A stretch of 64,000 nucleotides of DNA from CAYYNQ01 sp964473105 (lineage in GTDB: Bacteria > Sumerlaeota > Sumerlaeia > MVZB01): the NCBI GenBank assembly GCA_964473105.1, contig CAYYNQ010000102.1, positions 42,215 to 106,214 of the forward strand, written 5' to 3'. The notes under the pieces are model-generated. The model worked only from the letters and a program-made list of their open reading frames with translations, searched no databases and was not told the origin of the DNA. A program made the position numbers and the translations under genes. The stretch's first letter is position 1, and the number at the start of each line of letters is the position of its first letter. Positions 37,246 through 47,272 of this stretch are shown in pieces.

Positions 37246-38886
37246 CTATTCGAGGGTGCGAAAACGTCGGGAATCGATGTTGTGTTTTCGGACACGCAAG
37301 CCCATGAGCCGTTCGGATATTCCCAGCGTCCGGGCCGCCTGGGCCCGGTTGCCACGCGCGGATTTCAGGGCATCGATCAGGAGTTCACGCTCGACATCAT
37401 CCATCGTTGCCTGCAGCGTTCCCTTGAATGTCGTATTGCTGGCCTCGGCGGTCTGCAGCGTGGGGGGCAGATGATGGCCGTGAATCACGTCATCGGTTGA
37501 GAGCAGCACCGCTCGTTCGATGCAGTTTTCCAGTTCCCGCACGTTGCCGGGCCAGTGATAACTCATCAGCATATCGATTGCAGGGGTGGAGATCCGGCGA
37601 ATATCCTTCTGGTTTGATTTGCTGTATTGCTCAATGAAGTGGTTTGCCAGAAGCAGGATATCGCTTTGCCGATCACTTAACGGGGGCAGGTGGATCGGGA
37701 AAACGTTGAGACGATAAAAAAGATCCTGGCGGAAACGGTTCTGATCGATGGCCTGCTCAAGGTCACGGTTGGTTGCCGCGATGATCCTCACGTCTGCCTT
37801 GTATGTCCTGGTTCCACCAACACGTTCGTACTCGCGCTCCTGCAGAACACGCAGCAGCTTGACCTGGGTGGTCGGCGAGAAATCCCCGACCTCGTCCAGG
37901 AATATTGTCCCCCCCTGGGCCAGTTCAAAGCGACCTTTGCGCGCATTCACCGCGCCGGTGAATGCACCTTTCTCATGGCCGAAAAGTTCGCTTTCGATTA
38001 CCGTTTCAGGCAGTGCCGCACAGTTGACCCGGATGAAAGGTCTTTGCTTGCGTTCGCTGTTGAAAAGAATGGCATGGGCCACCAGTTCCTTGCCGGTCCC
38101 GCTTGCGCCAGTGATCAGCACCGTGGTCAGGCTGCCGGAAACCTGGCCGATCAGATCATAGACCGCCTGCATGGGCCTGGAGTTCCCAATAATGTTCGAC
38201 GGCCTGAAACGATCCTCCAGTTCGTCCTGTAGGCGCATGTTCTCCTCGGCCAACCTTTGATTCTCGGCCTTGAAGGCTTGGCGCAGACGGACGGCCTGGG
38301 CGATCATCGATGCAATTGTCGATAATAGGCGGATATCCTCGTCAAGAGATACATCCTCTGCAAAGAGTCGGTCTGCACTCAGTGTGCCGAAGACGTTTCG
38401 TCCCTGCTTGATTGGAACACAGATGAAAGAGATGTCCTTCTTCCTCAGCGGGCGTCGTGCACCCGTGCGGTTCAGGAACATCGGTTCCTCGGAAATCCGG
38501 GGGATCGCAACGGCACGTCCGGTTCGCACCACCGTGCCGGTTGCCCCTTCACCCATCCGGTAAACACCACGTTTGATCTCGCTGCTCGAGAGGCCATAGG
38601 CCGCTTCAATCCGGATCTCTTCCTTTTCGTGCTCGACCATCGTGATCGTGCCGCGGGACATTCCCATCTGGCTCGACATGACTTTCAGGACAGGGTTCAG
38701 GACCTGGCTCATGTCCACGGCGCTGTCCAGAATTTGCGTGATATCGAATAGCAGTTTTAACTCTTTGACTTCCCGGTTAGCCTGGGTTTGTTTCAATTGG
38801 GCTGCCAAGCTGGACTCACTCCTCGTCGTCTGGTCTGGACTATATGGATCATCGGTCTTCATGTCGATCCGATCAATACCTACCAT
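37246..38886 (-). CDS. Sigma-54-dependent transcriptional activator with N-terminal GAF domain (NifA-like)
   Basis: This 546-residue activator has a GAF domain (about residues 45-205, from [12 protein letters not shown] to the coiled linker [16 protein letters not shown]). The AAA+ domain follows, with Walker [13 protein letters not shown], the sigma-54-contacting GAFTGA loop, Walker [12 protein letters not shown], and sensor motifs. A Fis-type helix-turn-helix closes the protein ([18 protein letters not shown]). The GAF may sense a ligand or redox state. Start choice is open: ATG at 38886, or ATG at 38862 with GGATCGAC just before it. A good TGGCAC-type sigma-54 target promoter was not found in the window. 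Confidence 0.95.
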   Translation of the reverse strand: MVGIDRIDMKTDDPYSPDQTTRSESSLAAQLKQTQANREVKELKLLFDITQILDSAVDMSQVLNPVLKVMSSQMGMSRGTITMVEHEKEEIRIEAAYGLSSSEIKRGVYRMGEGATGTVVRTGRAVAIPRISEEPMFLNRTGARRPLRKKDISFICVPIKQGRNVFGTLSADRLFAEDVSLDEDIRLLSTIASMIAQAVRLRQAFKAENQRLAEENMRLQDELEDRFRPSNIIGNSRPMQAVYDLIGQVSGSLTTVLITGASGTGKELVAHAILFNSERKQRPFIRVNCAALPETVIESELFGHEKGAFTGAVNARKGRFELAQGGTIFLDEVGDFSPTTQVKLLRVLQEREYERVGGTRTYKADVRIIAATNRDLEQAIDQNRFRQDLFYRLNVFPIHLPPLSDRQSDILLLANHFIEQYSKSNQKDIRRISTPAIDMLMSYHWPGNVRELENCIERAVLLSTDDVIHGHHLPPTLQTAEASNTTFKGTLQATMDDVERELLIDALKSARGNRAQAARTLGISERLMGLRVRKHNIDSRRFRTLE

Positions 38887-39412
38887 ATTGTAGGTATATA
38901 TATCGATCTTTAATTTTAGAAATATGTTGAATTTTCAGGGTACGATCCCGAATTACAAGCGGGTCTTTTGCTTTTCTGCAGCCTTGGCCGGGCACACGTC
39001 ATCCGGGTCATTCCGGCGGATCGCCGTGTGAACCTAGCGAGGGGTGGCGGTTGCGTTCCCGATCTGGCCCCGCAACGGGTGTGTCCAGATCCTCCTTAGG
39101 CAATCAGCCCATAGGAGACCGGCCCGTTCCCTTGAAGTCGATCATGTGGCGGGGTATGGGTCTGGCGTTGTGCTCTTCCCTGCAGGCGTTGTTCCAAGCC
39201 TGAAAGACATGGCAGAGGTCAAGTCACGCGATTTATGATGACGGACACCGGCCGGGAGATTCCCCTGAAATAGTCCCGGGATACCTGAATACTGGCAGAA
39301 GCCCGGGGATAAAATTAAAACATCCCGGTTGAAATATCCCCGGTCGTTCATGAGAATGGTCCGGTTCATACCTGTATCATTCCTGGCATCGTATTCTTGA
39401 AAGCATGATCAG
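38887..39412. other. Long divergent intergenic region
   Basis: These 526 bases lie between the sigma-54 activator gene and the first nucleotidyltransferase-like gene. The first 50 bases are AT-rich (promoter-like for the activator); the rest is ordinary. The small open frames inside lack family features. A promoter candidate for the rightward gene is listed separately. Confidence 0.45.
39329..39357 (+). promoter_or_regulatory. Candidate promoter of the nucleotidyltransferase-like gene pair
   Basis: TTGAAA (39329-39334, five of six matches) and GAGAAT (39352-39357, four of six) are separated by 17 bases, about 55 bases before the GTG start at 39413. Spacing and position fit a housekeeping promoter, but the match is moderate. 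Confidence 0.35.
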
Positions 39413-40792
39413 GTGACCGACCGCCATCCCGGGGTCGTCCCGTCCGGGCAACCCCGCGGAGTGATGGCCGGGTTTGTGCTGAAAGTATCCCGCCCTTCAA
39501 AGAGGACCCAACCTGTGTCATCCAGGCTTGACCTGTCCGTCATCGAACCCCGCCTGTCAAGTCGCTTCTACCGGCAGTTCCGATCTCCGATAGAGCGGGT
39601 GGACTTGTATTTTGAAACTTCACAAATCATACGCAATTGCCTTGCCGGATTGTGTTGGCCCGGGGCTGGTCGGCAGGATTGCACCCTGAGGAGGGATGGC
39701 GAGGTCGTCTTCCACGATCTTCCCTGGAACAGGCTGATGAGCAGGGTCGATGGCAAAAGCGGGAAATCGGGGCATCGTTGGCCCAGGTTCCATTCTCTCC
39801 AGGAGGCATGTGCTTACCTGGCGGAAGGCTACAGGCAGATGGAAGCGGAAACCCCCGTGCGTAATGAGGATACGGAAAAAAAGGTTCTGGTCGTTCCGGA
39901 GCGTGTTGATGCCATGATGCCGTTTTGGCGTGATAGCCCGCTGAGGCGCCCGTTAGAGACCCTCGTCGAGCACCTGCGCAATGTCATGCCCGAGGGATGC
40001 ATTCCTATACTGGCCGGCAGCCTTTCACGCATGGAGGACTGGACACCCTATGCGGATGTTGACCTTGTATGTGTCCTCGATCGGGATATTCTCGGTGACC
40101 CTGCGGCCCTGGAGATGTTCATTGTGGCTTGTCGCAGTTCAGTGTCCTCCATATTGCAGGTCGATCCCCTTCAGCATCACGGCCCGTTCGTGTTGCTGCC
40201 CATGGACATGGAGTTCTTCAGGACATCCGGGTTGCCGCCCGTATCACTCGAGCGCGCAACCACGCTGCACGGGCAGTCGCATGCAATGCAGATCCGTAAA
40301 TTAGAGGATCCACAGGTTGCCTGGCATGCGCTTCAGTCGATGAGGATGGCATCCACGAGACTGCTGGAGGCGCACAGGAAAAAGCTCGACCGCTATACCA
40401 TGAAATATGTCGTGAGCATGGCCTTGCTGGCCCCGTCGGTCTGTTGCAATCTTCTTGGAGAAGCAGTCGATAAGGCCGAATCATTCAACCGTTTCATAGC
40501 TCTCGTTTCCCAATCACAGCCCCGCCGTGCCCGTGCCGTGGACAGGACACTGGCGCGGCTTGGGGAACTCAGACGCGAATGGAGGTGGTCACTTCCTTTG
40601 CCTGCACGTATCCTTGATGCAGCCGGTGCGAAAGCCGTCGGCTGGTCGAGGAACCTGAATCGGCTCCCCGCACCCGCCCTTGCCCTGGCCATGACGCGGC
40701 TGAGGCCGGGATTGGAACAGCTTTACCAGGCAACATTCGGCGTCATTCATGCAGTCAGCCATGATCAGGGCGGCCTGGATGGGGAAGAGTGA
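39413..40792 (+). CDS. Nucleotidyltransferase-fold protein (putative)
   Basis: This 459-residue protein is read from a GTG at 39413; an ATG at 39464 is an alternative. Residues about 165-300 contain a polymerase-beta-like nucleotidyltransferase core. G202-S203 in AGSLSRMEDWTPY is followed after 11 residues by D215-V-D217 in YADVDLVCVLD, and a likely third acidic strand lies at LPMDMEFF. That is the hG[GS]-x(9-13)-Dh[DE]h pattern. The first 150 residues (FYRQFRSPIERVDLYF, WPRFHSLQEACAYLAEGYRQ) and the helical C-terminus (about 320-459) match no domain I know. The next gene has a similar pattern. Candidate roles are tRNA/RNA or small-molecule nucleotidylation, or a toxin-like enzyme; none is supported beyond the fold. 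Confidence 0.68.
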   Translation: MTDRHPGVVPSGQPRGVMAGFVLKVSRPSKRTQPVSSRLDLSVIEPRLSSRFYRQFRSPIERVDLYFETSQIIRNCLAGLCWPGAGRQDCTLRRDGEVVFHDLPWNRLMSRVDGKSGKSGHRWPRFHSLQEACAYLAEGYRQMEAETPVRNEDTEKKVLVVPERVDAMMPFWRDSPLRRPLETLVEHLRNVMPEGCIPILAGSLSRMEDWTPYADVDLVCVLDRDILGDPAALEMFIVACRSSVSSILQVDPLQHHGPFVLLPMDMEFFRTSGLPPVSLERATTLHGQSHAMQIRKLEDPQVAWHALQSMRMASTRLLEAHRKKLDRYTMKYVVSMALLAPSVCCNLLGEAVDKAESFNRFIALVSQSQPRRARAVDRTLARLGELRREWRWSLPLPARILDAAGAKAVGWSRNLNRLPAPALALAMTRLRPGLEQLYQATFGVIHAVSHDQGGLDGEE

Positions 40793-41005
40793 ACTTTCGA
40801 GACGGTACGGCCACTAGGAGTGATATGTTATGCTCCATGCCATTGAGGTGTGCGACATGATCGTCGACTTGCCGATCCGGATCACGACAAGGGTCCCCAT
40901 CAGAATCCATAGTGATGACGGAGATTTGAACATAGGGTTCGTGCATGGGGAACTGGGGCAGACATTCCTGCCTGCCACACGACCCGCTTAAACCGGAACA
41001 GACCA

Positions 41006-42214
41006 TTGTCTTATCTTCACTCTACCCAGCCCCTGCTTCACCTGCCCGATAGTCGTTATACTTGGCAGCGGAATGCAATTCCCGTTGATCTCACGGCCTA
41101 TGACCGGGCGACTGATTACTTTGTCCATCGGGCCAAGGCCTGTAATTTCGTCTGTGCCGTTTATTCTGGTAGAACCGTTCGTTATCCGGGTTTGTCGGAT
41201 CTCGATATCCTTTACGTTCTTGATGACAACTTCTTGGACATTCGGCGATTGAAAGGTCTGATGCGCTGTTCGATGCCAGATGATTTTCGGTATGTCTGCA
41301 CGCATGACCCGTTCTTCATACGTTCCTGCGAACTGGACAGATTATTCGGTTTTGCCCCTTTTTTTTCTCTGGAATGCCTTTGGCAGCGTGAGTCCGCCGA
41401 CGCGGCGCTGGACAACACCGACGAGACAGACCTGATGTTTTACCTGGTCGAGACACTGATCGACAGTTACCCACGTGAAATGGTGGAGTTCCTGCTTTTG
41501 CACATGCTTGATGACCGTGAATTGATCGCGCGCCTCAAGGGTCTTGGATATTGTCTGGGACTGATGGAACGCGTAACCGGGATGGATCTTGAGTCCTCAG
41601 GTGAGTGGACAGCCAAGATAGAGGAATTACGTAGTCAATTCTTTGAAATCCTGCCGCGTGAGAGGGAGAAGACCCTGCTCGAGTTGACCCGGCAGGGGCT
41701 GATCCTTTCCGGCCGGATGATCAACATGTTTGTCGACTGGATGACCGGCCGGTGGAACCTCCATGTCGACGGCCACCTTGTTGCGGATTGTGCGCGACTG
41801 GCCGGGATTTACAGGGAGGCCTGTGTGGGGGGGTATGGCACGGTTGAGTTGCATCAACGTGAAATATACCTCGAACGACCTGCGGCATTGGGGTTATTCC
41901 TGCGCGAGTATGCAGGGGGGGAAGGCCCATTCAGCAACCGGATCAGGACGGCCATTGTAGACCGTCTTGAGGTCAGCGGGGAACTTCCCGATGATATTCG
42001 CCTTTGTCTGGCCAAACGGACTCGCCTGAGGAACGACCATCAGTCCTGGAAGGATCGATTGGGGCTCGGTTTGCCGGGATTCATGACCTTCGGTTATGAA
42101 ACGAAACGGCGGAACATGGACATGTTGGCACGTCTGCGCGGCAGTGCACGTCGCGTCCTGACCCGTCGTCGCGAGGCCCGGATCCGCAAACGCCTGCTGC
42201 AGATTGTCAGGTGA
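41006..42214 (+). CDS. Second nucleotidyltransferase-fold-like protein
   Basis: This 402-residue protein has a TTG as the only plausible start (41006); no in-frame ATG precedes the core. The motif YSGRTVRYPGLSDLDILYVLDD (in part) contains G55-R56, then D65-L-D67, aligning with AGS...DVD in the preceding gene, although Gly-Ser is replaced by Gly-Arg. A possible third acidic residue is in FFSLECLW. The helical C-terminal part (about 140-402) is basic at the end (RRVLTRRREARIRKRLL). It lies 213 bases after the other nucleotidyltransferase-like gene and on the same strand. The altered first motif suggests weakened or different activity. Family unknown. Confidence 0.62.
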   Translation: MSYLHSTQPLLHLPDSRYTWQRNAIPVDLTAYDRATDYFVHRAKACNFVCAVYSGRTVRYPGLSDLDILYVLDDNFLDIRRLKGLMRCSMPDDFRYVCTHDPFFIRSCELDRLFGFAPFFSLECLWQRESADAALDNTDETDLMFYLVETLIDSYPREMVEFLLLHMLDDRELIARLKGLGYCLGLMERVTGMDLESSGEWTAKIEELRSQFFEILPREREKTLLELTRQGLILSGRMINMFVDWMTGRWNLHVDGHLVADCARLAGIYREACVGGYGTVELHQREIYLERPAALGLFLREYAGGEGPFSNRIRTAIVDRLEVSGELPDDIRLCLAKRTRLRNDHQSWKDRLGLGLPGFMTFGYETKRRNMDMLARLRGSARRVLTRRREARIRKRLLQIVR

Positions 42215-42426
42215 TCCGGAGCACAGGGGAACAGTCGAAAAACGAGATGTCCGGCCATGGTTCATCAGCGTCCACGCAAGTCCGCACAGGCCTGTATCCG
42301 GCCGGGGGCGGGGATTCAGTGTCCCTTTGGTGGTTCGAAGCCTGGCGGACGGGAAATTCAGGCCCAATGCCGATTCATAGGGAAAATGTTTGCCTGAATG
42401 AGGCAAATTCATGATGCTTTGTGTTC

Positions 42427-45400
42427 ATGATCCGGTTACTCCTGTTCAATCTCCTCACGGGCTTCATCGGGCTCGGCTACGTGGTCTGCTGGCTGCGGAT
42501 CTACGCTGAACAAAGTGGCCTGACAACAGCGGTTCCTGCCCTCATCCTATGCAGTGTTGCCATCGGGCTTGCCCTGGGCGCAGGTTGCAGCCGCCGGCTG
42601 TGCTGTCACCAGACCGGGTTCATGACCCCCCTCAGGGCGTGTGGACTCGTGGCAATACTGGTCACGGCCCTAATGTTGCTGACCCCGCTCGCCGGTTTGA
42701 TGTCCGCAGATTTTCCCGGATCATTCCCTTATCAAATCCGGAATGGAATTTATGTCCGGGCATGGTCTGGCCTGCTCGTGAAAATTCTTGTCATCATGAC
42801 CTGTATCATCCTGCCGTGCTTCTTCATGGGCCTGACATTCCCGATCTTATCGGATTCGCGATCGTGTGATCGTCCATTGTCCGCCCCAAGAATTCTGGTA
42901 ACGAGGAGTCTGGGCGCATGCGCCGGCATCTGCGGCTGGATCGGGTTCGTTCACCTCCTGCCAGGACACCATCACATGTTCTGGATTCTGGTCGTGCTCA
43001 ACGGAATTGTCGGCATTCTTTTCATCGTGGCCGGGAATGGTGTCGTGGCTTCTTCGGTCCCGGCCTCCAATCTGCAAACAGGAGGAGAGAATTATGCCGG
43101 TTCCTGCAATTCACCGGTCCTGTTCACGTATATTGGAATCGGCGGGTTCCTACTTGGCGCACTGGCGGGGGATTCCTATATGCGGATACGTATGGTTACA
43201 GGTGATTGGGACCTCCTGACACCGCTCGGCGTATTTTGGGCCATCCTCGCATTCACGTTGTCGGGGTGGACGTCCCTGATCCCCCCCTGCGGTGTCAGGC
43301 CGCGGCTGATCAGGATTGGCCTTATCCTGGCCGTTCTCTTCCACGGGGTCATCTGGTTGAAGGGCTATGCGCTGTGCCAGTGGCTGATCGGTCGTGTTCA
43401 GGACCCGTTTCTCGAGGGAGTTTCGGGGTCTTTGTCTGCATCCGAGCAGCTCCTTCTTTTTCCTGCATCCTTGGGTCAGTTGGCCCTTGTGACCGGGCTT
43501 TTCTTCTTTCTGCCCGTTTACCTGGTATCGTTGCTCCCGTTTTACGCCTTGAACCGCCTGTGGACTCATTACAGGTCATGCGGGCGACCCTTCACGGTCT
43601 TTTTCCTGACGACCGGCCTTGGACTTGCCGGTTTTGTTTGGCTGGCCCCACATGTAAACATTTTCTATTCACTGAAACTTTTCACGTCGGTTTTCATCAT
43701 TGGGACATGTCTGGTTCTGCTGGTTTCAGAAAAAAACCGCATGGCTGCATGGAAACCGAATCTGGCCCTCATTGCATTAGTTCTTGCTGTCTTGTGGACA
43801 CCTGATGGTTTTAATCCCGAGATGGTCCCGCCCGGGAGTCCGGCTGCTGTTCATCCCGCCCGCGACCTGAGAAGCAATGGCCACCATACAACCTATGTCA
43901 TCAACGCTCCCTCGGGCAATATCCTCCACCGGGATATCCACGTTTTGGCCGATACCCGTCCCCCCGCGCAGGTTGCCGCGCGTCTGCTGGCTCATTTCCC
44001 CCTTCTGCTCCATCCCAGTCCCCGGGATGTCCTGATCGTGGGATACGGGGCAGGCACGACCGCCTCGGCCGCTGCTGCCTATGAATGCATCGAACGGATC
44101 GATAGCGTCGATTCCAATCACCAGGTGTTCAGGAGTGCAGGCCGGTTCGCTGGATCCAGCGGTAAAGTTCATCTAGATTCACGTGTCCGTCTGATCCATG
44201 ACGATGGTCGAAATTTCCTGAAGGTTACCGTTCAACAATATGATCTCGTGACGGGTGAATTGCCTTCACCGTTGATCGCGGGTGCCGGGCGGTTCTATTG
44301 TGTGGAATACTACCGGCAGGTCCTTGGCCGGTTGCGACCGGGTGGCATGATGACTCAATCATTCCCTGCACACCAACTTTCGCCCGATGCCATCGACCTC
44401 CTCATCGAAACCTTCACGGAGGTGTTTCCCCATACCCTGATGTTCAGTGGTTCGGGCACCACGTTCATCCTTCTGGGGAGTAACTCGGCATTTGATGCGG
44501 TGAATATTGGGGAACGATGGGCAGCGGATCGGGATGTGATTGCCGATCTCAGACGGGTTGGGGTGCGGACCCCACTTCACCTGCTGGCCCGAGTCGTGAA
44601 GGATGATGCGGGGTTGAGGCGGGATTTCGGCCCGATCCCGGTTGTTCGTGACGGAAAATACACCCTGGCGCGGAAGTTTACCCGTCCTTTGAGGCGCGAA
44701 TATTTTTCTTATGATCCGCATGAAGTCCTGCAGGGTCTGGGCATGGCCGGGATGGAGGGTGCCGATGAGCTCGGGCAGGTTGTCACGCATCCGGGGCGAT
44801 TGCTCTATCATGTGCGTGATTTCCCGCTGGAACTGCTTGATTCAATAACGGATTCGTCGGATGACGGCGGTAACCCGGGTCATGTGAACTGGTGGGATTA
44901 TGATCGTGCGGTGCGCTATGCGGCGCAACTGAAACGCAAGGGGCAGGCGGATGCAGCGATCGGCGTGCTCGAAGAGATCCTTGAGATATCGGGTGAACAG
45001 CCGGTCGTTTTGGCCATGCTGGCTGGTCTTTACGCGGAATCAGGCCGTGCCGAGGCTGCATATGGGATGTGGCAGCAACTGCTGCTGATTGAGCCTGCTG
45101 ACCCGACAGGTTATCTGGAATCTGGCAAACTCATGATGGCCCACAGGCAGGTCGGCGGGGGAGTGAAGTACCTCGAACGCGCCCTTGCTCTGGACCCGGA
45201 CCTCGCCGAGGCCCATTTTCTGCTGGGGACAATTTTCATTACAAGGGGCGAGCAGGCTCGGGGTTTGGAGCATTATCGTCGTGCAGCCAGTCTGGCACCC
45301 CGGGAGCCGAAAGTCCTGATTACCCTGGCCTTCTTCCTTGTGACCCGGGAATCTGTCGGGAAGGAGGACGTCGAGGAGGCAGTTCGGTTGGCGGTCAAGG

Positions 45401-45600
45401 CCGCGGAACTGACTGAATACCTCGATGCGAAAACGCTCGCAGCGCTGGCCGAGGTATTTGCCGTCGCGGGTCTGTGGAACGAGGCTGTCATGGTGGGTGA
45501 GGCCGCATACGATTTGGCCGGGGATGACTCTGCCCTGGCCTCCATGCAGGCCCATATTCGCGCCAGGATCAATGCCTACCATGTCGGCCCCGGGGAGTAG
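42427..45600 (+). CDS. Membrane / spermidine-synthase-like / TPR fusion protein
   Basis: About 1057 residues from the ATG at 42427 (a GTG at 42421 would add two). Residues 1-460 are strongly hydrophobic, with roughly 12 helices. A soluble domain of spermidine-synthase (SAM-methyltransferase-like) type follows at about 515-705: VLIVGYGAGTTASAAAAY is the Rossmann glycine loop, then ERIDSVDSN and LIHDDGRNFL, then YDLVTGELPSP and YRQVLGRLRPGGMM. The C-terminal third (about 830-1059) is TPR repeats (LGTIFITRGEQARGLEHYRR, LAEVFAVAGLWNEAVMVGEA). Proteins with this membrane plus spermidine-synthase fusion occur in environmental bacteria without a known reaction; polyamine synthesis is not established. 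No ribosome site is visible. It follows the nucleotidyltransferase-like pair. Confidence 0.78.
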   Translation: MIRLLLFNLLTGFIGLGYVVCWLRIYAEQSGLTTAVPALILCSVAIGLALGAGCSRRLCCHQTGFMTPLRACGLVAILVTALMLLTPLAGLMSADFPGSFPYQIRNGIYVRAWSGLLVKILVIMTCIILPCFFMGLTFPILSDSRSCDRPLSAPRILVTRSLGACAGICGWIGFVHLLPGHHHMFWILVVLNGIVGILFIVAGNGVVASSVPASNLQTGGENYAGSCNSPVLFTYIGIGGFLLGALAGDSYMRIRMVTGDWDLLTPLGVFWAILAFTLSGWTSLIPPCGVRPRLIRIGLILAVLFHGVIWLKGYALCQWLIGRVQDPFLEGVSGSLSASEQLLLFPASLGQLALVTGLFFFLPVYLVSLLPFYALNRLWTHYRSCGRPFTVFFLTTGLGLAGFVWLAPHVNIFYSLKLFTSVFIIGTCLVLLVSEKNRMAAWKPNLALIALVLAVLWTPDGFNPEMVPPGSPAAVHPARDLRSNGHHTTYVINAPSGNILHRDIHVLADTRPPAQVAARLLAHFPLLLHPSPRDVLIVGYGAGTTASAAAAYECIERIDSVDSNHQVFRSAGRFAGSSGKVHLDSRVRLIHDDGRNFLKVTVQQYDLVTGELPSPLIAGAGRFYCVEYYRQVLGRLRPGGMMTQSFPAHQLSPDAIDLLIETFTEVFPHTLMFSGSGTTFILLGSNSAFDAVNIGERWAADRDVIADLRRVGVRTPLHLLARVVKDDAGLRRDFGPIPVVRDGKYTLARKFTRPLRREYFSYDPHEVLQGLGMAGMEGADELGQVVTHPGRLLYHVRDFPLELLDSITDSSDDGGNPGHVNWWDYDRAVRYAAQLKRKGQADAAIGVLEEILEISGEQPVVLAMLAGLYAESGRAEAAYGMWQQLLLIEPADPTGYLESGKLMMAHRQVGGGVKYLERALALDPDLAEAHFLLGTIFITRGEQARGLEHYRRAASLAPREPKVLITLAFFLVTRESVGKEDVEEAVRLAVKAAELTEYLDAKTLAALAEVFAVAGLWNEAVMVGEAAYDLAGDDSALASMQAHIRARINAYHVGPGE

Positions 45601-45645
45601 GCCAGGCCCAATCTTCCCTCATACATCTCATTCTAAAGAATAGTT

Positions 45646-46998
45646 TTATCGGGCCGTGTGATCACGATTCTCACTTACAATTCGAATGAAATGATCCCGG
45701 ATCAACGGGGATTGGATGTCGTCGGCGTTTTCGAGCGGCGTTGCGGTATCTGCAATCTTGGGCATGTGGCAGGTGATGCAGTCCATCCCGGTAGAATGAC
45801 GAGATTGTTCCCCAGCCATCCTGCATTCGGTCACCTCATGACATTTCAGGCATCGTTTTGAAAATAACGCCAGATTGCCGTGCTCGTTCTGGTGCGGGTC
45901 ATGACAGCTGATGCATGTGATCTCATCATTTTCAGTGAAACATCGGCTCATGCTCAGGCGTGCATACTGGTTGGCGGTGTGGACACCTGTACGGGCTTCT
46001 TTGCTGGTATGGTCAAGTTTCTTGTATTCATCCAGGGGTTCACCCGGACGATAACTGAAGTGGGGCCGGATGTTCTCCACGGTGCCGCCGGAGTGGCACT
46101 GTGCACAGATCTCGATCTTGCGTAGTCTGGGGAGGTTTCCCGGGTAGATGATATGCATCGCGTCTGTTGCATCGGGATTATTTCTGTGGAATTCCACGTG
46201 ACTGCTGCCGGGTCCGTGGCAGCGTTCACAGGAAATCCCGAGGATGGAGCGGTCCTTGACATAGCGGTTCAGTGATCCCTCGACATACTTGAAATATGTG
46301 GCGTGGCATTCAAGGCAGCTTGGTGGAACCGGCCGGGCGAAATCCGCCGTCCCATCCACGTAGTTGGGGCTGTTCACCCATTGGTCCCCGTCCGTGAAAT
46401 GGGTCACGGGGAGTTCATACAGCCGGTCGTTCTTCCATGACAGGAAGGTCTGGGCATGGTTACCCGATCCGGTCACGATGTCTATCTTCCCGGCATGGCT
46501 GTAGACCTGGTCATCGTGTTCAATGAAGACGGTCTGGTAAAGGCCGTCGGACTTGGATTGCATTTCATAATGCAGATGCTCGTTACGGGTTTTCAGGTGG
46601 TTTTCGCCCGGATCGAAGCTCCCTTGAATGGTCGTGAGGTCCGGCGTGCGCGATGTCCGGTAATGAGCGGTTTGGGAATACCCTTCAAACTTTTTGGGAT
46701 GACAGTCGGCACATGTCTCGGGGCCGATATAGTGGGGATCGTCGGGTTTGGATGCATCGCCCCGGGGCTTGTTGATGGCTTCCTCATTGTGATCGGGGAC
46801 AAGACGGATCCACCCGTTCGGTCGGAAACGGTCCGTTGCATGGGCCGCTGCCCACTGTCGAGGCGCAACATATTGCAGCCCTTCCGGCAACTCCGTGGCC
46901 GGTAGGTAATCCCGTTGCTTGTCCATGACCGTCATGATGACGGCCACACCCGCAACGATCCACATGCCGGCCGGCAGGATCCAGGGCCGTTTCCTCAT
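45646..46998 (-). CDS. Heptaheme c-type cytochrome, membrane-anchored
   Basis: The start at 46998 (AGGG nine bases upstream) gives 450 residues with an N-terminal transmembrane helix (WILPAGMWIVAGVAVIM). Seven CxxCH heme sites are present in order: CADCH, CLECH, CERCH, CAQCH, CISCH, CLKCH and CITCH. The CADCHPKK...YSQTAHY opening resembles cytochrome c554-type domains and the later ones the doubled-CXXCH type. Hemes are attached in the periplasm, so the protein probably passes electrons there, perhaps to or from an extracellular or quinone partner. No oxidoreductase or assembly gene is adjacent. It is divergent from the symporter gene, which starts 274 bases away. Confidence 0.9.
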   Translation of the reverse strand: MRKRPWILPAGMWIVAGVAVIMTVMDKQRDYLPATELPEGLQYVAPRQWAAAHATDRFRPNGWIRLVPDHNEEAINKPRGDASKPDDPHYIGPETCADCHPKKFEGYSQTAHYRTSRTPDLTTIQGSFDPGENHLKTRNEHLHYEMQSKSDGLYQTVFIEHDDQVYSHAGKIDIVTGSGNHAQTFLSWKNDRLYELPVTHFTDGDQWVNSPNYVDGTADFARPVPPSCLECHATYFKYVEGSLNRYVKDRSILGISCERCHGPGSSHVEFHRNNPDATDAMHIIYPGNLPRLRKIEICAQCHSGGTVENIRPHFSYRPGEPLDEYKKLDHTSKEARTGVHTANQYARLSMSRCFTENDEITCISCHDPHQNEHGNLALFSKRCLKCHEVTECRMAGEQSRHSTGMDCITCHMPKIADTATPLENADDIQSPLIRDHFIRIVSENRDHTAR

Positions 46999-47272
46999 GG
47001 GTTCATGCCCTGGCAACGAAACCGCTTGTGAGTGATGCATTGAGGCATGCAGGATTCTCGTCCATTGACGGGCCAAGATCAAGCCTGCAGTGGGCTCGAT
47101 CGCGACAACCATGGCGACTCGAAAAGCGTGCTGTCGGCCACGCGTACGGGACAGTGGACGAAAAGGGAAATTTGTCCTTGCTCTCGGTCGTTAACTCTCT
47201 AGAATCGCTGGACATCTGTCATCGCAGTGCAGGGGATTTGGATTTCATGGGGGATATCGAGGTGCTCTCCGG

